A program made the translations under genes and the position numbers. A stretch of DNA of 64,000 bases from Natronobiforma cellulositropha (GTDB lineage: Archaea > Halobacteriota > Halobacteria > Halobacteriales > Natrialbaceae). Below are positions 50,777 to 59,204 of this stretch, piece by piece. Location: the NCBI RefSeq assembly GCF_025629245.1, contig NZ_JANZXN010000030.1:206906-270905 (forward strand), written 5' to 3'. Below the pieces are notes generated by a model that did no database searches, was not told where the DNA came from, and was given only the letters and a program-made list of their open reading frames with translations. Each line of letters starts with the position of its first letter. Position 1 is the first letter of the stretch.

Positions 50777-52093
50777 TCACGCCCGTTCGTCCGCCGTGTG
50801 CGACTCGAGCGCCTCGAGTCGCGCCTCCCCGTCCTCGAACACCAGCCGGGAGCGCTCGCCGAACCGGACGCCCTCGAGCGACTCGCTCGCGAGCGCACTC
50901 GAGACGTAAAATCGCGTGAGGTGGCCGGTGTCGCGGATCCAGGCGATCCGCACCGTCTCGGGGTCGGAGGGACCGATGCACGAGACGGCGGCCGTCAGCG
51001 CCTGTGCTTCGGTCGGGAGTGCCACCGGAAGCCGGTCTAGCTCGAGCGACCCGCTCGTGAGCGCGTTCGTGTACATCGCCTCGAGATCCAGCTCCTCGAG
51101 GACGGCCGTCGTCGTGAGGTCGGCGAGACCGATGCCGTGGGCGTTTCCGTGGCTCGCCTCGCTCACCCCGCGGACGACGATGCGGGTGATCTCGGGGACC
51201 TCGGGACCGCTCGCACCGACCATCGGCGTGCGCGCGACGACGTTGGTGTCCATCCCCGTCCCGGAGACGTCCTTGCCGATCCGATCGATCACGAGCACGT
51301 CGAGGGCGTCGAACGGCAGCGTCGGCAGGTGGGCCTTCGCGCGCTCGAGCAGCGCCGCTTCCGCGTCTGGCAGCGCGTCGGCGGACATCCCTTCGACCGC
51401 CGCGGGCTGTTCCTCCCCGTTCTCGACGACCGCGACGCCGCCGAGCAGCGGCGTCTCCGCGCGCACGACGGCGAACGCCTCCGTGATCGTCTCGGCGTAG
51501 CCATCGACGAGTGCGCGTTCGTGCATCGCGGCTGCGCCCTCGCGTTTTCCCAGGCCGACGGCCGCCATCTTACAGAGACCGCTCTCGACAGGTCCCTCGA
51601 AACTCGTGTGTGGCTTCACCCGGTTGAGGAGGACGATCCCGTCTGCCTCGAGCGCCGCCTCGGCGACGTACACCGGCTGGCCGCTCGCGGTCTCGCCGAC
51701 GGCCCGCGTCGCCATCCGGCCGTCGATCTCACAACCGAGCCGCCTCTCGCTCAGGCCGAGGGCCGCGAGCGTCCGCCGCTGGCCCTCCGAGGTCGCCCCG
51801 CCGTGGCTGCCCATCGCGGGGACGACCACCGGATCGAACCCCTGGGCCCTCAGCTCGTCGACCACCGCCGGGGCGATCCGCTCGATCTCGCCGATGCCGC
51901 GGCTGCCCACGCCGACGGCGACCGTCCCACCGGCGGGGACGCGCTCGAGCGGGAGTCGATCCAGCGCCGCCCGCGCGGTGTCTGTGGGATTCTCGAGTAC
52001 CGGCGTCGACCGCTCGAGGCGTGCCTCGACGAACGTCGGAAACGTGACCGACTCGAGTGCAGCGTCGATGGTGGCGGCGTCCGGAAACTCCAT
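50777..52093 (-). CDS. LarA/DUF2088-like protein
   Basis: A 438-residue protein of the LarA/DUF2088-like group. The N-terminal half has VAVGVGSRGIGEIERIAPAVVDELRAQGFDPVVVPAMGSHGG with the conserved Gly-Ser-His, and LLNRVKPHTSFEGPVESGLCKMAAVGLGKREGA. The C-terminal half includes VIDRIGKDVSGTGMDTNVVART. LarA is a nickel-pincer lactate racemase, but distant members have unknown reactions, and the full set of LarA catalytic residues is not evident here. It converges with the ferredoxin gene, with only one base between the stops. Confidence 0.65.
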   Translation of the reverse strand: MEFPDAATIDAALESVTFPTFVEARLERSTPVLENPTDTARAALDRLPLERVPAGGTVAVGVGSRGIGEIERIAPAVVDELRAQGFDPVVVPAMGSHGGATSEGQRRTLAALGLSERRLGCEIDGRMATRAVGETASGQPVYVAEAALEADGIVLLNRVKPHTSFEGPVESGLCKMAAVGLGKREGAAAMHERALVDGYAETITEAFAVVRAETPLLGGVAVVENGEEQPAAVEGMSADALPDAEAALLERAKAHLPTLPFDALDVLVIDRIGKDVSGTGMDTNVVARTPMVGASGPEVPEITRIVVRGVSEASHGNAHGIGLADLTTTAVLEELDLEAMYTNALTSGSLELDRLPVALPTEAQALTAAVSCIGPSDPETVRIAWIRDTGHLTRFYVSSALASESLEGVRFGERSRLVFEDGEARLEALESHTADERA

Positions 52094-52219
52094 GTGTGGT
52101 GATAGACGAGTGTGACGAAAAGTGGCGGGGTCGGTGCGGGGCGTTCGGCCCTCGGGGGGTCGTCACTGTCTCGATACACGCACGCACTGATAGGTGCTGC
52201 GTCCAAACTCCCGGCGCAC

Positions 52220-52540
52220 ATGACCCACCGGCCGCCATCGCCGCCGACGCCACTGGTCCCGACGGCCGCGACGCTCTCCGCCGGCTGCCACCTCGAGGAC
52301 CGCGTCGTCGTCACGACCGCACAGCTCGCTTCGTACATGGCGGACGCGTTCGACTGTCACGTCGACGAGGGGGCGCTCGAGCCGCTCCTCGTCGAACTCG
52401 ACCGACACGGGCTCCTCGAGTGCGTGACGGTCACCCAGAACGGTGCGTACCTCTGGGACCTCACCGACGCGCCCGAGCGAATCGGCGACGCCATCGCGGC
52501 GGCTGTCGTCGGTGCGCTCGAGTCGTGGCTCGAGGACTGA
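52220..52540 (+). CDS. Small winged-helix-like protein of unknown function
   Basis: A 106-residue acidic protein. Residues about 25-75 look like a winged helix (VVTTAQLASYMADAFDCHVDEGALEPLLVELDRHGLLECVTVTQNGAYLWDLT), followed by a helical tail that could dimerise. It is divergent from the LarA-like gene, with about 125 bp between them. The ATG at 52220 is preceded by promoter-like DNA. No ligand site is visible, and the family is not one I can name. Confidence 0.65.
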   Translation: MTHRPPSPPTPLVPTAATLSAGCHLEDRVVVTTAQLASYMADAFDCHVDEGALEPLLVELDRHGLLECVTVTQNGAYLWDLTDAPERIGDAIAAAVVGALESWLED

Positions 52541-52702
52541 ACAGTTCCCGACCGCCCCAGGCTCCGGCCGGAGGCGCTCGTACGCCCGGAGAACCCTAAA
52601 TCCGTCCGGAGAACCCTCTGAATCCGTTCGGAGCACCTCGCACCGCCTGGTGGCTCCCACACCGATCCGCAAACCCCTTCTCTCGTCGGGCGCTAGCCGG
52701 CG

Positions 52703-55700
52703 TCAGCGTCGGCGCCGAGCAGCCAGTACCGCGACCGCCGTCAGGACGAGCAGTGCGACCCCGGCGCCGAATCCGGGAATGTCGTCGGCTCCGCCGGTCC
52801 CGTCGTCGCTCTCGTCCGCCGGCTCGCCGTCCGCCGCCTCGTCGGGTGCCACCGTCAGCGTCCCCGTCTCGACGCGTTCGTCCACTATCGCGATCCAGGA
52901 GTACTCACCAGCCTCGAGCGGGCCGGTCTGTGCGACGATCGACGTCGTCGCTCCACCCTCGAGTCGCCGGTCTTCGTCGAGGATGATCGTCCCGTCGAAC
53001 TCGACGGTGACTGTGGCGTCTCGCTCTTCACCGGGGAGGGTCTCGACGTCGAGTCGGATCACTACGTCGTCACCGGCGACCGGCGTTTCGGGCTCTGCCG
53101 TGACAGTGTAGGTGAACGGCGCGGTGTCGACCTCACCGACGCTGAGCGTTCCCACGTCGAACCCGGACACTGCGAGTTCGTAGACGCCCGCCTGGTCGAC
53201 TGTCAGCGTGAACGATTCAGTCACTGTCTCGCCGCCGCCGACGTTCACCAGCGTCGAGTCGACGTGCTCTCCATCGACGGTGAGCGCCAGGTCGGTGCTG
53301 CCGTCTCTCTCGCCAGCGTTCGTGAGTGTCACGTCGACCGTGACCGCCTCGCCGACGCCGGTCTCACTCTCGCTCAGGGTGGTGCTCTCGATGACGATGT
53401 CCGCGGGCGTCGCCGACGACCCCGACGACCCTGACGACCCGCCCGGACCGGGGGCTGAGACGACCTCGAGTGTGTGGCTCTCGCTCTCGTTCGCCGTCGC
53501 GACCACCACGTCGACGACGCCGGTCTCCGCGAGCGCACCCTCGAGTTCGACAGTGGTGTTCGCACCCGCCTCGAGCGAGACGTTCTCCGTTGCTAGAAGC
53601 TCGCCACCGGCGGTGGCGTTCACCGTGTCCGTCCAGTCCGATGCGCCGAGGTTCGCGACCGCTGCGGTGATCGAGAACGGCTCGTCCGCCTCGACCTCGT
53701 CGGGTCCGTCGACGCCCTCGACGCCGAAGAAGTGTGCCGTCCGCTCGAGGTCGACGTCGGTCGTCGCGCCCGTCTCCGTGACCGTCGTCTCGAGGCTCGC
53801 CGGGTCGAACGCCCGCGCGCTCACGTTGACGGTGGCGTTCTCACCGGTTCCGGGGACTGCATCGATGGCGAACACGCCGCTCGCGTTGGTCGCTGTCGTG
53901 TACGTCTCGGTTGCGGTCTCCAGTTCGACCGTCGCGTTCTCGAGTGGTTCACCCGTCGCGCTCTCGCTGACGGTCCCCTCGACGGTGACGAACGGGACGA
54001 CGGTGACGGTCGCGTTCCTCTCGTCGTCTTCACTCGAGACGGTGACGGTGTGGTTGCCTGCGTCTGTTTCGCCAGTCTGCCACTCGAGGGTCACGGTCTG
54101 ATTCGCACCGCCCTCGAGCGTCAGGGTCGTCGAGTCGCGAACCGAGTCGTTCACCTCGAGTTCGATGGTCTGCGTACCGTTGACCTCGCCGGTGTTCGAG
54201 ACCGTCGCGTTCACGATCACTGTCTCGTTGACGAGTACCGGCGAGTTCGTCTCGTCGATGCTGACGCTGAAGTTCGCTGGCTCGAGCACCCGAACCGCTG
54301 CCGTGTCCTGATCGTCCGGACTCGAGACGGTGAGGTTGTAGCTCCCGGCGTCACCCTCGCCGGTCCCCCACTCGAGGGTGATCGTCTCGTTCGCGCCGCC
54401 CTCGAGCGTCACGTCCTCGGAATCGGTGACGGAGTCGTTGATCTCGAGTTCGACGGTCTGGGTCCCGTCGACCTCGCCGGTGTTCGAGACGGTCGCGTTC
54501 ACGAGCAGGGTTTCGTTCGCCACGACGGGCGAGTTCGTCCCATCGATGGTGATTGCGAAGTTCGCTGGCTCGAGTACTCGGACATCTGTTTCGTTCTGAT
54601 CGTCGTCGCTCGAGACGGTGACGGTGTAATTTCCGGCGTCCGATTCACCGGTCTCCCACTCGAGGCTGACCGTCTCGTTCGCGCCACCCTCGAGCGTCAT
54701 TGGCCCCGAATCCCGGACCGAGTCGTTCGCCGTGAGTTCGATGGTCTGGGTCACTTCGGCCTCTCCCTCGTTCGAAATCGTCGCGTTCACCACGAGACTC
54801 TCGTTCGCCACGACGGGCGAATTCGTCTCGTCGATGGAGACTGTGAAGTTCGCTGGCTCGAGTACTCGGACATCTGTTTCGTTCTGACCGTCGTCGCTCG
54901 AGACAGACACGGTGTGGTTCCCGATATCGCCCACGCCCGTTTCCCACGCGAGGCTGACCGTCTCGTTCGCGCCGCCCTCGAGCGCCACTTCCTGGAAATC
55001 GCGGACCGAGTCGTTGACCTCGAGTTCGACGGTCTGCGTACCGTCGACCTCGCCGGTGTTCGAAATCGTCGCGTTCACGAGCAACGTCTCGTTCGCTGCG
55101 ATTGGCGAGTTCGTATCCTCGATGGAGACGGCGAATGCCGCAGGTTCGAGCACTCGGACGGTCGTACTGGCCTGGTCGTCCTCGCTCGAGACGGCCACGG
55201 TGTAGTTCTCCGCCGCCGTTGGAACCCACGACGCCTCGAGACTCTCGTTCTCCCCGACACCGAGGCTTACCTCGTGGTCGTCGGTGAACGCCACCGTCTC
55301 GTTCTCGTAGCGGGCCTCGAGCGTGACGGTCTGGGTTCCCTCGTTCTCGCCGACGTTCTCGACGCCAGCGCTGACGTTCAGCGGCTCACCTTCGACCACC
55401 GTTTCCGGTGTCTCCTCGATGCTGACGGCGAATTCCGAGCGGTCCTCGACGGTGATCGTGACCGTCGCCTCGTCGGCTCCGGCCTCGTTCTCGAGTCGGT
55501 ACTCGACGCTGTAGGTCCCGTCTTCGGTCGGCGCGTCGACGCTGAGCGTCCCGTCCGCGTCGATGCTGACGTTTCCGCCCGCGAGCGGGGTGTTCGTCCC
55601 GGCGTCGTGGCTCGTTACGTCCCCGCCGAGGTCCCCGCCGCCGAAGCCAGCGACGGCGGCGGGCGGCTCGCCGCGGTCGTCCGCCCCGTGGCCGTGATCG

Positions 55701-58126
55701 TCGAAGACCGAGGTCTCGAGTGTGGCCCCGATGGCGAGGTCGAGACCGTCGACGGCCATCGCGGTCGGCGGCGTGCCGAGTGCGTCGAACGTGAGGTCGT
55801 CCGCGTACGCGCCCGCGTAGCCGCTTTCGGCACCGTTCGTGATCGTCACCCGGACCGTGGCGTGGGTGGCCGACTCGGGGGCGACCGTCGTCTCCTCCAC
55901 CGGCTCGAAACTGGCGTCCGCCGAGCGGAGCCCCTCTCGCTCGAGTCCCTCGTCGGGCAGCACCTCGCCGTCGCCGTCGAGGAACTCGACGGCGAGCGAG
56001 ACGGCGCTGTCTTCGGGGACCGTCTCGGTTCCGACCAGCGCGCGAAGTTCGTAGGTGTATCCCGGCCTGATGGGGACGGTCTGCTCGGCGACGGCGTCGT
56101 CACCGGTTCCTGCCACGTCCCCGAGGACGGCGTCACCCACCGCTGGCTCCATCGTTCCGCCGACGGACGACTCTTGTGGGTCGAGACAGCCGATGTGTCC
56201 ATCACCTGGTGAGACGTCGCTCCACCCTTCCTCGAACTGCTCCTCGCAGGCGGGATTCAGCAGGCTACTGTCTCTGACCCAGATTTCGACGGTCGCCTCG
56301 TCCGTGTGGTACTCGTTCTCGAGTCGGTACGCGAAGGTGTAGGTGCCAGTCTCGGTCGGTTCGACCAGGCTGAAGGTGCCGTCGGCGTTCACCGTCAGCT
56401 CGCCGCCAGCGAGTGTGGTGTTCGCTCCCGGCGCGTGCGCTCCGGCGTCGCCACCGAGGTCACCGCCGCCGAAGCCGATCACCTCGGCCTCGGGCTCGCC
56501 CAGTTCGTCCGCGCCGTTACCCCAGTCTGCGAGCAGGGAGTCGCTCGGTGCGAGCGTGTGCTCGAGTCCGACCTCGAGCCCGTCGACGTCGTAGGCGACC
56601 ACGGGTTCGTCGGCCGGATCACCGGGTTCGAACTCGAGGTCGTCGAAGTAGACGCCTGCTGGCTCATCGGGGTAGCTCTCGACGCTCTCGATCTCGAGGC
56701 CGATCACCGCCTGCCGTGCGTCGGCGGGGGCTTCACTCGCCTCGGTGAACCGGTCGAAGTCGGTCGTCGACTCGGACTGGAGGTCGGTGCGTTCGATCGC
56801 GCCTTCGGTCAGCACCGCTCCGTCCTCGTCGAGGAAGTCGACGGTCACCGTCCCGTAGTCGTCGACGTCGTCCGTGCCGTAGAGACCCGTGAACGTGTAG
56901 GTTCGGCCGGGGACGACGTAGACGGTCTGCTCGAGACGGGCGAACGCCTCGCTCGACTGGAAGTCCGCGAACGAGGCGGAACCGACGGACGTGTGCTCGG
57001 TCACCGGGTCCGACTCGAGGTCGAGACACTGAATCGTGCCTTCAGCGCGGTCCCAGCCGACCGGTTTCTGCTGCTGGTTCCCGTCCGCCTCCTCACACTG
57101 TGGGTTGTACAGCTGGTGGTCGCGAACCGTGATCGTCACCGTCGCGTCGTCGGAGCGCACTCCATCGGCTTTCGCCAGCCGGTACTCGAACGCGAACTCG
57201 CCGGTTTCCGTCGGTTCGACCAGGCTGAAGCTGCCGTCGGCGTTCACCGCCAGCTCGCCGCCCGCGAGGGTCGCCGTCGACCCGGCGGCGTAGTCGGTCA
57301 CTTCACTGCTGAGGTCGCCGCCGCCGAAGTGTGACACCTCGGCTGGCTCGTCGCCACGGTCGTCTGCGCCCTCGCCCCAGTCGTCGAACAGCGTCTGCTC
57401 GGGCTCGAAGGTGTGCTCGATTCCCACCTCGCCAGCGTCGACGTCGAAGGCGGTCGGCGGGCCGCTGAACTGGCGTAGCTGCACGTCGTCGACGTAGATC
57501 AACGGGAAATTCAGTCCATCGCCAGCCTTGACGAGTGCGATGCTGACGACCGCCTGGGTCGCCTCGGCAGGTGCGACCGTCGTGTCGCTGAACTCCTCCA
57601 TCGCCTCGTGTGAGTCAGACTGCAGTCCGTCGAGCGTGAGTGCACCGCCAACCTCGCTTCCATCGCCGTCGAGAAAGCGGACCTCGAGTCGGGCGTGGTC
57701 GTTCTCGGTAAGTTCGTCGGAGCCGACCCATCCGCTCAGCTGGTACTCCTGACCACCCTCGACTCCGGAGACGGTCTGTTCGACGACCGATTCGGCGGAT
57801 TCTCCGTTGTCGTGGAAGACCCGATCACCGCTGACCGGGGGCGGTGACCACTCCTCTTCTTCGAGACACTGAACACCAGTTCCGCTGGTCGACACCTGTA
57901 CCCAGCCGTCGGGGTGGATCGACCCACTGTCGAAGTCACGACAGTCACCGTTCTCGAGGAGGTTCGGACCGAGCGACTCCTCGAGCGGTGCGGCCGGCTC
58001 GCCGCTCGTCGAGAGCGCCAGCCCGCCGACGGCGAGGACGCCGATTGCGAGGACGAGACAGAGACAGAGTACCGGCCAGCGGCCGAACGGCCGGGCCGAA
58101 TGGAGATACCGCGTCGTCCGGATCAT
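52703..58126 (-). CDS. Giant secreted surface protein with CARDB repeats and PGF-CTERM anchor
   Basis: A 1807-residue protein. Residues about 15-42 are a hydrophobic signal sequence. Three modules follow to about 920. Each pairs a jelly-roll-like domain (LLENGDCRDFDSGS...VYVDDVQLRQF) with an Ig/cadherin-like domain ending in the repeat TLAGGELTVNADGTFSLVEPTETG. From about 925 come six CARDB-type repeats of about 85 residues (NFTVSIDETNSPVVANESL), then a carboxypeptidase-regulatory-like domain (VEGTVSESATGEPLENATVEL) and further CARDB domains. It ends in DDIPGFGAGVALLVLTAVAVLAARRRR, a PGF-CTERM signal processed by archaeosortase ArtA. It is probably an adhesin or S-layer-associated protein. 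Confidence 0.87.
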   Translation of the reverse strand: MIRTTRYLHSARPFGRWPVLCLCLVLAIGVLAVGGLALSTSGEPAAPLEESLGPNLLENGDCRDFDSGSIHPDGWVQVSTSGTGVQCLEEEEWSPPPVSGDRVFHDNGESAESVVEQTVSGVEGGQEYQLSGWVGSDELTENDHARLEVRFLDGDGSEVGGALTLDGLQSDSHEAMEEFSDTTVAPAEATQAVVSIALVKAGDGLNFPLIYVDDVQLRQFSGPPTAFDVDAGEVGIEHTFEPEQTLFDDWGEGADDRGDEPAEVSHFGGGDLSSEVTDYAAGSTATLAGGELAVNADGSFSLVEPTETGEFAFEYRLAKADGVRSDDATVTITVRDHQLYNPQCEEADGNQQQKPVGWDRAEGTIQCLDLESDPVTEHTSVGSASFADFQSSEAFARLEQTVYVVPGRTYTFTGLYGTDDVDDYGTVTVDFLDEDGAVLTEGAIERTDLQSESTTDFDRFTEASEAPADARQAVIGLEIESVESYPDEPAGVYFDDLEFEPGDPADEPVVAYDVDGLEVGLEHTLAPSDSLLADWGNGADELGEPEAEVIGFGGGDLGGDAGAHAPGANTTLAGGELTVNADGTFSLVEPTETGTYTFAYRLENEYHTDEATVEIWVRDSSLLNPACEEQFEEGWSDVSPGDGHIGCLDPQESSVGGTMEPAVGDAVLGDVAGTGDDAVAEQTVPIRPGYTYELRALVGTETVPEDSAVSLAVEFLDGDGEVLPDEGLEREGLRSADASFEPVEETTVAPESATHATVRVTITNGAESGYAGAYADDLTFDALGTPPTAMAVDGLDLAIGATLETSVFDDHGHGADDRGEPPAAVAGFGGGDLGGDVTSHDAGTNTPLAGGNVSIDADGTLSVDAPTEDGTYSVEYRLENEAGADEATVTITVEDRSEFAVSIEETPETVVEGEPLNVSAGVENVGENEGTQTVTLEARYENETVAFTDDHEVSLGVGENESLEASWVPTAAENYTVAVSSEDDQASTTVRVLEPAAFAVSIEDTNSPIAANETLLVNATISNTGEVDGTQTVELEVNDSVRDFQEVALEGGANETVSLAWETGVGDIGNHTVSVSSDDGQNETDVRVLEPANFTVSIDETNSPVVANESLVVNATISNEGEAEVTQTIELTANDSVRDSGPMTLEGGANETVSLEWETGESDAGNYTVTVSSDDDQNETDVRVLEPANFAITIDGTNSPVVANETLLVNATVSNTGEVDGTQTVELEINDSVTDSEDVTLEGGANETITLEWGTGEGDAGSYNLTVSSPDDQDTAAVRVLEPANFSVSIDETNSPVLVNETVIVNATVSNTGEVNGTQTIELEVNDSVRDSTTLTLEGGANQTVTLEWQTGETDAGNHTVTVSSEDDERNATVTVVPFVTVEGTVSESATGEPLENATVELETATETYTTATNASGVFAIDAVPGTGENATVNVSARAFDPASLETTVTETGATTDVDLERTAHFFGVEGVDGPDEVEADEPFSITAAVANLGASDWTDTVNATAGGELLATENVSLEAGANTTVELEGALAETGVVDVVVATANESESHTLEVVSAPGPGGSSGSSGSSATPADIVIESTTLSESETGVGEAVTVDVTLTNAGERDGSTDLALTVDGEHVDSTLVNVGGGETVTESFTLTVDQAGVYELAVSGFDVGTLSVGEVDTAPFTYTVTAEPETPVAGDDVVIRLDVETLPGEERDATVTVEFDGTIILDEDRRLEGGATTSIVAQTGPLEAGEYSWIAIVDERVETGTLTVAPDEAADGEPADESDDGTGGADDIPGFGAGVALLVLTAVAVLAARRRR
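54040..55110. repeat. Tandem CARDB-coding repeats inside the surface-protein gene
   Basis: About four 260-bp units are highly similar at the DNA level, with recurring blocks such as GAACTTCAGCGTC/GAAGTTCGCTGGCTCGAGCA, CTCGTTCGCGCCGCCCTCGA and GAGTTCGACGGTCTG. Such internal repeats can expand or contract by recombination. Confidence 0.75.
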
Positions 58127-58256
58127 GATAACGCTTCGGAAGGTACTCTATTTAACATTCCTATATGTTTATAACAAAAACTACCGGTGGAAATAATTTG
58201 GTTTTGTGTGTCGGTCGTCTGCACGCCGGCGCTCGGAGACGCCGGCCGTGCGCCGC

Positions 58257-59174
58257 TCACTTGTGTGCGGGGTAGGTGCCGTAGACGGCGATGACGTAGT
58301 TCATCGCCAGAAACGGCGGCATGTTGTCGTGTGGTCTCGACCCTCCTGCCGGATAGGTCTGACTATCGACTGCCATCTGACCGCCGTGTCCGTCTTCCGC
58401 GTAGATGTCGACGCCCTGGTCTCCCGTCGGCTGCTGGGCGAGGTGGTTCCCCGCCGGGGCCCGACTGTCGGCCAGACTTCGGCTCACCGGCAGACTCGCA
58501 CTCGCCTCGTGGGTGTGTTCGGGCATCTGATGGGTCCCGAGAGTGACGCGCTCTTCGCCACCTTCGTCGCCGGGCTCTCGGCTCGTGAGACCAGGACCGC
58601 CTCCAGCGCCGATTGGGGTCCGCCCCCGCAGGTCCGGGAGGTTGTAGTAGGTGGTGCCGTTACCGCCGTAGGTCGTCCCCAGCAGGCTGTACAGCGCCTG
58701 ATTCTGTTCGATTGAAACCCTCTGGCCAGCACAGAACATGAACCCCCTCGGGGCGAAGTTCCCCGCGAACATACTGACACTCCCGAGGAACGGATCGACC
58801 GACATTCCCACCGGCCCACCGGTTCGCTCCGCCTCCCTCGCCTCTGCCCGCGCTGTGCCGTCTGCATCCGTCGCCCTGCGGGAAAACACCGCCTCGTAGT
58901 ACAGCGACGCCCCATCGGCCGTCAGGAACTGCGTCGGACTCAGTGTCACGTCGAAGGCGCCGAGGTCGCCGTGCTCGAGTCGGTAACACGCCGGGTCGAG
59001 GACGCCGTCGTCGGGCCCGTCGAACTCGAGTGTGAACCGCTCCCAGCCGTCGGGGGCGTTCGCCCTGGTGACCGTGGCCAACTCGAGTTCGAGTCCCGCG
59101 GCGTCTGCGACCTCGAACGTCGCTCCTTCGTACGCTTCGAACGTTTCGTGCGACAGTGTCGTCGTCTCACTCAT
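58257..59174 (-). CDS. Phage tail-collar (microcystin-dependent protein-like) fusion protein
   Basis: A 305-residue protein with two parts. Residues 1-about 105 (LSHETFEAYEGATFEVADAAGLELELATVTRA) are a DUF6916-type domain. Residues about 130-305 are a tail-collar domain with the family hallmarks GSVSMFAGNFAPRGFMFCAGQRVSIEQNQALYSLLGTTYGGNG, YYNLPDLRGRTPIG and a C-terminal NMPPFLAMNYVIAVYG. Such proteins occur in phage tails and as standalone surface proteins in bacteria and archaea. No other phage gene is nearby; the giant surface protein precedes it on the same strand after 130 bp. The start at 59174 was preferred over a Met nine codons upstream. Confidence 0.85.
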   Translation of the reverse strand: MSETTTLSHETFEAYEGATFEVADAAGLELELATVTRANAPDGWERFTLEFDGPDDGVLDPACYRLEHGDLGAFDVTLSPTQFLTADGASLYYEAVFSRRATDADGTARAEAREAERTGGPVGMSVDPFLGSVSMFAGNFAPRGFMFCAGQRVSIEQNQALYSLLGTTYGGNGTTYYNLPDLRGRTPIGAGGGPGLTSREPGDEGGEERVTLGTHQMPEHTHEASASLPVSRSLADSRAPAGNHLAQQPTGDQGVDIYAEDGHGGQMAVDSQTYPAGGSRPHDNMPPFLAMNYVIAVYGTYPAHK

Positions 59175-59204
59175 GCGTCTCGTGGTGTCAATGCGGCGCA
59201 CACC

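Noticed and set aside
55400..55425. TTTCCGGTG resembling an ORB element
   Set aside because: It lies inside the coding sequence of the giant surface protein (TPETVVEG), lacks the second half of the motif and is isolated.
52703..58126. Long plus-strand open frame (53732-56212) opposite the surface-protein gene
   Set aside because: Its translation is Arg/Asp-rich repetitive sequence mirroring the CARDB repeats; the minus strand has signal peptide, domains and anchor.
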